Source of the DNA: Candidatus Altimarinota bacterium
Lineage (GTDB): Bacteria > Patescibacteriota > Gracilibacteria > UBA4473
Direction: 5' to 3'
DNA: 55,072 nt
Assembly: GCA_021736215.1 (NCBI GenBank)
Contig: JAIPGI010000007.1
Location: 1-55,072 of the forward strand
Positions 51,810-55,072 of the stretch are shown one piece after another. Position 1 is the stretch's first letter, and every line of letters begins with the position of its first letter. The notes beneath the pieces were generated by a model that ran no database searches, had not been told where the DNA came from, and saw only the letters and a program-made list of their open reading frames with translations. Position numbers and translations under genes: made by a program.

Positions 51810-54371
51810 ATGAGAAAAGCGTTCCTGATATTCAGTATTCTGTGGGCAGGAAGTACGGCTGCTTTTTTTCTCCCTGAAACAAAAAATGATGCATTGAGTT
51901 ACCCCGAAAAAAAGATACACATAGAGGTAATCGGAAGTGACACCATTCATGGAGAAATTTCCATGAGAATTCAAAACAAAACACAAATTCCTCAATCACT
52001 TCAGCTTCTACAACCGCTTCCCGAGAAATCGGAAAACATTCATTTTTTTATGGATGCAGCAGGAGGAGAATTTGACATACTAGAAGGAGAGGTGCGTTTA
52101 GAAAAGATTTTTAACTTTGCTGTGCAACATCAAAATAGTCATCTTTTTCGATTCGGGAGAACCGATGTGCCAAAGCTTTTTCTCTCTCGTGAAATGTTGC
52201 TAGGTGGGGAACAGTCGGTTTTATTCAAACTTACCTTTGATTTTCCTTCGATAGAAGTAGGAGATTTTCGTGGAGCGAAATTTTTTTTGGACGAGACACA
52301 ATCTATTGAAAATTTCGAGCTCTCTTTTTCATTGGCTCCAGGATACACAATACAGAAATTTTTGAGCTCTTTTACCGACGAGGCATTTCTCGATGTTCAA
52401 GAAAAAATAATTACAGGAATTGTGAAAAAGGTGAATTACACGCCCTCATCAGAAATATTTCTTCTTTGGACGGACAACCCTGCTCCCAAAGTTTCCGCAT
52501 CATTTCAAGGATTCACTTATGAATCAGATTTTTCAGTTCAGTTTTCTTTGCCAGATATTCAAGAAGTATCAATTTTGATTGATCGGTCGGGATCAGTATC
52601 GGGCGCTTATTGGGAACGGATAAAAGAATGTGTACATTTTTTATTAGAGAGCTTGGGGGAACAAAAAAAAGTGCGTATCGGTTTTTTCGATGAATATACA
52701 GAATGGTACTCTTCGGAGAGCAGAGATCAGAAAACAGAGAAAAAAGAAGAATTTTTTGTACAGAACACTTTTGATTTTCGGAAAGAATTCTCAACCGTAC
52801 TGAATAGCACCAAACCTCTTGGGAAAACAAACGTATCGAGTCTTTTCCAAGCACTCCAAGAAGGATGGGGTGTTCCTCCAGAGCAGAGACTTACAATTCT
52901 CCTGACAGATGAAAAGGATGTTCCAACTCAGTCTTCGCTTGCTTCTTCACTTCTCCTTTTTTATTTTGGGGATAGCGAGGGAAATCAGTTATTTTCACTT
53001 GCGAGGGCATCTGGAGGGTTTGCAATCAAACTTTTTGGGAATGCTTTATCTTTCGTTGAAAAAGAAGAATTTTTGGGAAAATGGAATAACTGGAGAGAAA
53101 AAATTGCCTCGCCTATTTCTCACGACGAATTACAAGAAATATTGCCTAGTTCTTTTTTGAGAGGAAGTTATAAAAGCAATCCTTTTTTTGTGGGAAGAAA
53201 AAGTGAACAATTCCATCCACAAGAAACTTCGCTTGCATATTTTTTGCCTCGTGTTTGGGGAATGCGAAAAATTGGAGAAATTTTACAGAAATTCCAGAGT
53301 CCGGATTCTACAGAGCTTGGACTCGACAGTATTGATGCTCTGTTGGCTTTGGGAAGAACATTTGGTGTTCAGATACCTTTATTTGATGAAACGACGTCTA
53401 GAGGTCAACTCCAACAGAAACTCAAAGATGCAAAGATAACACATGCGCTTTCTCGTATTATTTTGGATTTAGAGAATCCAGACATGCTTTTTCCTCCTAC
53501 GCGCGCGCGGTTTGTCAATGGAATACCACTGTATTTGGAGAATCAAAACCCGGGTTCCAAAAATCCAGAACCCGGGTTTGAAAACATATGGGAACAATTT
53601 GATTATCCAGATCGCGTGAATCCAGATACTCTTATAGAAATTGCTCCATTTTCAGAAGCCCAACGACAACTTTTTGTGCAGTTTCCAGAGTTTGTGGCAG
53701 AAGGGTTTGGGGTAGGGAATAATGTAAATTTTTGCACGGATTTTCGTTGTATTTCAGTTGCCGATGGTGCACGCCAAGAACCGACCCCTCAAGACAGGGC
53801 ATTTTTTCGAGATTTTGACCCAACCCACTGGGCGGCTGGGTATGCGGTGAGGGGTGTGAATTTGGGATTACTTGAGCCAGAACTTAATGGAAAACTGAAT
53901 TTGAATAAAGCTATAGATCGGGGGGAGTTTGTACAAATGGTCGTAAAAGCTTTTCAAAAAACAATTCAACCCGGGTTCAGAAATTTAGAACCTGGGTTGA
54001 AAGATTTGTTTTCAGATGTTTCATCAGATTCCAAGTTTTATGAACCCGTGCAAATTCTTGCAAACAGTGGAGTTATTAATGGGTATGGAGACGGAACATT
54101 CCGTCCGTTGCAGAGCTTGACGCGAGCGGAAGCGGTCAAGATTTTATTGGCTTCAAATGGGTTTGAACCAAGGATCGATCTGAACCCGGGTTCTGAATTC
54201 TTGGAACCCGGGTTCGTAGATGTGTTCAAAGATGTGACTGGCTGGGAGAGTCCTTGGGTCGCAGAGGCGGCGAAAAGAAACATCGTCAAAGGATATCCCG
54301 ATAAAACCTTCCGTCCTCATCAGAATCTTACTCGTGCGGAAGCGCTCAAGATTGTGCTAGAGATGAAATAA
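51810..54371 (+). CDS. Secreted VWA-SLH surface protein with three repeat inserts
   Basis: 853 residues. Signal peptide (RKAFLIFSILWAGSTAAFF), an N-terminal beta domain of VIT type, and a von Willebrand A domain with the MIDAS motif LIDRSGSVSG (about 254). Three SLH modules at the C-terminus (about 667-853; for example INGYGDGTFRPLQSLTRAEA and VKGYPDKTFRPHQNLTRAEA) would attach it to cell-wall polymer. CCCGGG elements are read in frame at 53547 (NPGSKNPEPGF), 53968 (QPGFRNLEPGL) and 54183 (NPGSEFLEPGF), the last two in or between SLH modules. It is the final gene of the surface locus. Confidence 0.9.
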   Translation: MRKAFLIFSILWAGSTAAFFLPETKNDALSYPEKKIHIEVIGSDTIHGEISMRIQNKTQIPQSLQLLQPLPEKSENIHFFMDAAGGEFDILEGEVRLEKIFNFAVQHQNSHLFRFGRTDVPKLFLSREMLLGGEQSVLFKLTFDFPSIEVGDFRGAKFFLDETQSIENFELSFSLAPGYTIQKFLSSFTDEAFLDVQEKIITGIVKKVNYTPSSEIFLLWTDNPAPKVSASFQGFTYESDFSVQFSLPDIQEVSILIDRSGSVSGAYWERIKECVHFLLESLGEQKKVRIGFFDEYTEWYSSESRDQKTEKKEEFFVQNTFDFRKEFSTVLNSTKPLGKTNVSSLFQALQEGWGVPPEQRLTILLTDEKDVPTQSSLASSLLLFYFGDSEGNQLFSLARASGGFAIKLFGNALSFVEKEEFLGKWNNWREKIASPISHDELQEILPSSFLRGSYKSNPFFVGRKSEQFHPQETSLAYFLPRVWGMRKIGEILQKFQSPDSTELGLDSIDALLALGRTFGVQIPLFDETTSRGQLQQKLKDAKITHALSRIILDLENPDMLFPPTRARFVNGIPLYLENQNPGSKNPEPGFENIWEQFDYPDRVNPDTLIEIAPFSEAQRQLFVQFPEFVAEGFGVGNNVNFCTDFRCISVADGARQEPTPQDRAFFRDFDPTHWAAGYAVRGVNLGLLEPELNGKLNLNKAIDRGEFVQMVVKAFQKTIQPGFRNLEPGLKDLFSDVSSDSKFYEPVQILANSGVINGYGDGTFRPLQSLTRAEAVKILLASNGFEPRIDLNPGSEFLEPGFVDVFKDVTGWESPWVAEAAKRNIVKGYPDKTFRPHQNLTRAEALKIVLEMK
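53547..53578. repeat. CCCGGG palindromic element inside the VWA-SLH gene, copy a
   Basis: AACCCGGGTTC, 10 bases, GAACCCGGGTT; encodes NPGSKNPEPGF. Confidence 0.9.
53968..53998. repeat. CCCGGG palindromic element inside the VWA-SLH gene, copy b
   Basis: AACCCGGGTTC, 9 bases, GAACCTGGGTT; encodes QPGFRNLEPGL in a different frame of the element than copies a and c. Confidence 0.87.
54183..54214. repeat. CCCGGG palindromic element inside the VWA-SLH gene, copy c
   Basis: AACCCGGGTTC, 10 bases, GAACCCGGGTT; encodes NPGSEFLEPGF between the second and third SLH modules. Confidence 0.9.
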
Positions 54372-54430
54372 CTCCCCCGTCCCGCTATGACAGCACTTTT
54401 TCCTTCCAATGAGGGGGGACACTTGTTTCG

Positions 54431-54463
54431 ATCCCGGGTTCTGAGTTTCTTTGAACCCGGGAT
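54431..54463. repeat. CCCGGG palindromic element, intergenic copy 2
   Basis: ATCCCGGGTTC, 11 bases, GAACCCGGGAT. It lies between the VWA-SLH gene and the repeats before the GIY-YIG gene. Confidence 0.9.
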
Positions 54464-54488
54464 CGGGGAGATTTAAAAGCTCATATAT

Positions 54489-54571
54489 CGAAGATTCTTC
54501 TCCGCTTCAGCGGACTCAGAAAGACAAAAAGAGTCGTCTTCCTGATCCGCCTTAGGCGGAGAAGGATCTCC
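54489..54571. repeat. Left flanking repeat of the GIY-YIG gene
   Basis: GAAGATTCTTCTCCGCTTCAGC..., ACTCAGAAAGAC, TCGTCTTCCTGATCCGCC, TTAGGCGGAGAAGGATCT. It shares the segments GAAGATTCTT, CTCAGAAAGAC, GTCTTCCTGA and GGAGAAGGATCT-like ends with the right-hand repeat. Confidence 0.75.
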
Positions 54572-54639
54572 TTATATTTATTAAGAGATCTTTAAATCGC
54601 TATTTGATTCAAAAAAAAGATATCCCTATTTTACAAAAA

Positions 54640-54930
54640 ATGGAAAAACAGGGATTCGTTTATATCATGGGAAGTGCAACCCTCGTTTTGTATGTGGGGG
54701 TTACGAGTGATCTAGAAAAGAGAGTATGGGAACACAAAAGTCATTCTGTTTCAGGTTTTACCGATAGATACAATATAACGAAGCTTTTGTATTACGAATC
54801 AGGTGGCGATATGTATGGAGCTATCACAAGGGAAAAACAAATCAAAGGATGGCTCAGGAAGAAAAAGTTAGCACTCATCGAAACAATAAATCCCTATTAC
54901 AAGGATTTAGCAGGGGATTGGTATGATTGA
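54640..54930 (+). CDS. GIY-YIG nuclease-domain protein
   Basis: 96 residues from ATG 54640; the longer TTG start at 54604 is possible. GFVYIMGSATLVLYVGVTSD holds the GIY and YIG equivalents, followed by the Arg and His of KRVWEHK and the Glu in TREKQIKGW. It is a single-domain protein of the small UPF0213/YhbQ type, not part of UvrC. Both flanks carry related palindromic repeats, which suggests that the gene and the repeats move or persist together. Confidence 0.9.
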   Translation: MEKQGFVYIMGSATLVLYVGVTSDLEKRVWEHKSHSVSGFTDRYNITKLLYYESGGDMYGAITREKQIKGWLRKKKLALIETINPYYKDLAGDWYD

Positions 54931-54941
54931 GTGAAAAAAAT

Positions 54942-55072
54942 AGGAAGATTCTTCGTCGTCTGCATAAGGCAGACTTCTCAGAAAGACGAAAACAAAAGCG
55001 TCATCTTCCTGAACGAATGAGAAATAAAATACGTCTTCCTGAGCTCCGCCTTGGCGGGGAGAAGGATCTTCC
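54942..55072. repeat. Right flanking repeats of the GIY-YIG gene
   Basis: GAAGATTCTTCGTCGTCTGC, ATAAGGCAGACTTCTCAGAAAGAC, TCATCTTCCTGAACGAATGA, then a further copy, CGTCTTCCTGAGCTCCGCC-TTGGCGGGGAGAAGGATCTT. The window ends inside it. Confidence 0.7.

Overview
The window looks like a chromosomal segment of a Candidate Phyla Radiation (Patescibacteria) bacterium that uses the standard genetic code: many genes end in TGA and no gene needs UGA recoding. The evidence is AT-rich genes with few Shine-Dalgarno sites, VirB2-type pilin proteins fused to PKD domains, small surface lipoproteins, a threonyl-tRNA synthetase without TGS domain, and many dispersed palindromes. I cannot name the phylum from this sequence alone.

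Layout. 1-1000: 3' end of 23S rRNA, 5S rRNA and a broken second 5S piece. 1-6.5 kb: small membrane and secreted proteins, RNase J and GAPDH. 6.5-9.7 kb: a large surface lipoprotein. 9.7-13.3 kb: thrS, preceded by a Thr-rich leader peptide and attenuator, and tuf. 13.3-19.5 kb: an HATPase protein, MscS channel, thioredoxin reductase, Crp-type regulator and YifB ATPase. 19.5-22.2 kb: an accessory patch (NYN nuclease, yeast-like cytosine deaminase, HEPN-like protein, RelBE). 22.3-25.8 kb: glycerate kinase, hydroxypyruvate reductase and an aminotransferase, plausibly linking serine/hydroxypyruvate to 2-phosphoglycerate. 25.9-34.9 kb: a second toxin-antitoxin pair, TsaB, a class A penicillin-binding protein, ribulose-phosphate epimerase, tRNA-Glu and small enzymes. 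35-36.8 kb: ribE-ribD. 36.9-44.5 kb: GMP synthase, Fic, guanine deaminase, HAD, EamA, a nucleotidyltransferase and a secreted metalloprotease. 45.1-54.4 kb: a half-length PurL homologue followed by a cell-surface locus (two VirB2-type proteins, PKD proteins, a VWA-SLH protein). 54.6 kb: a GIY-YIG nuclease between related repeats.

The outstanding signal is a set of palindromic elements that sit both between genes and in frame inside protein genes. One family (two GAACCCGGGTTC-like arms around a 9-11 nt loop) occurs ten times, eight of them inside tsaB, ribE, ribD (twice), a nucleotidyltransferase and the VWA-SLH gene (three times), where it usually encodes NPGSxxxEPGF. ribD also carries inserts of two other repeat families, one nearly identical to an intergenic copy 8.5 kb away. 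The HAD gene has a perfect 28-bp palindrome in frame. Repeats also supply a start codon, a stop codon and possibly a ribosome binding site. This resembles Rickettsia palindromic elements in behaviour, but in an unrelated lineage and with different sequence.

Two further signals stand out. The thrS leader encodes MGIKKSSTTTTTRV followed by a complete four-strand attenuator. At the 3' end of the RNase J gene, a small promoter-gene unit lies between the present 3' end and a duplicated remnant of the old one, which still has its terminator. Many genes have a -10 box only 6-11 nt before the start codon, which implies leaderless or nearly leaderless mRNAs.
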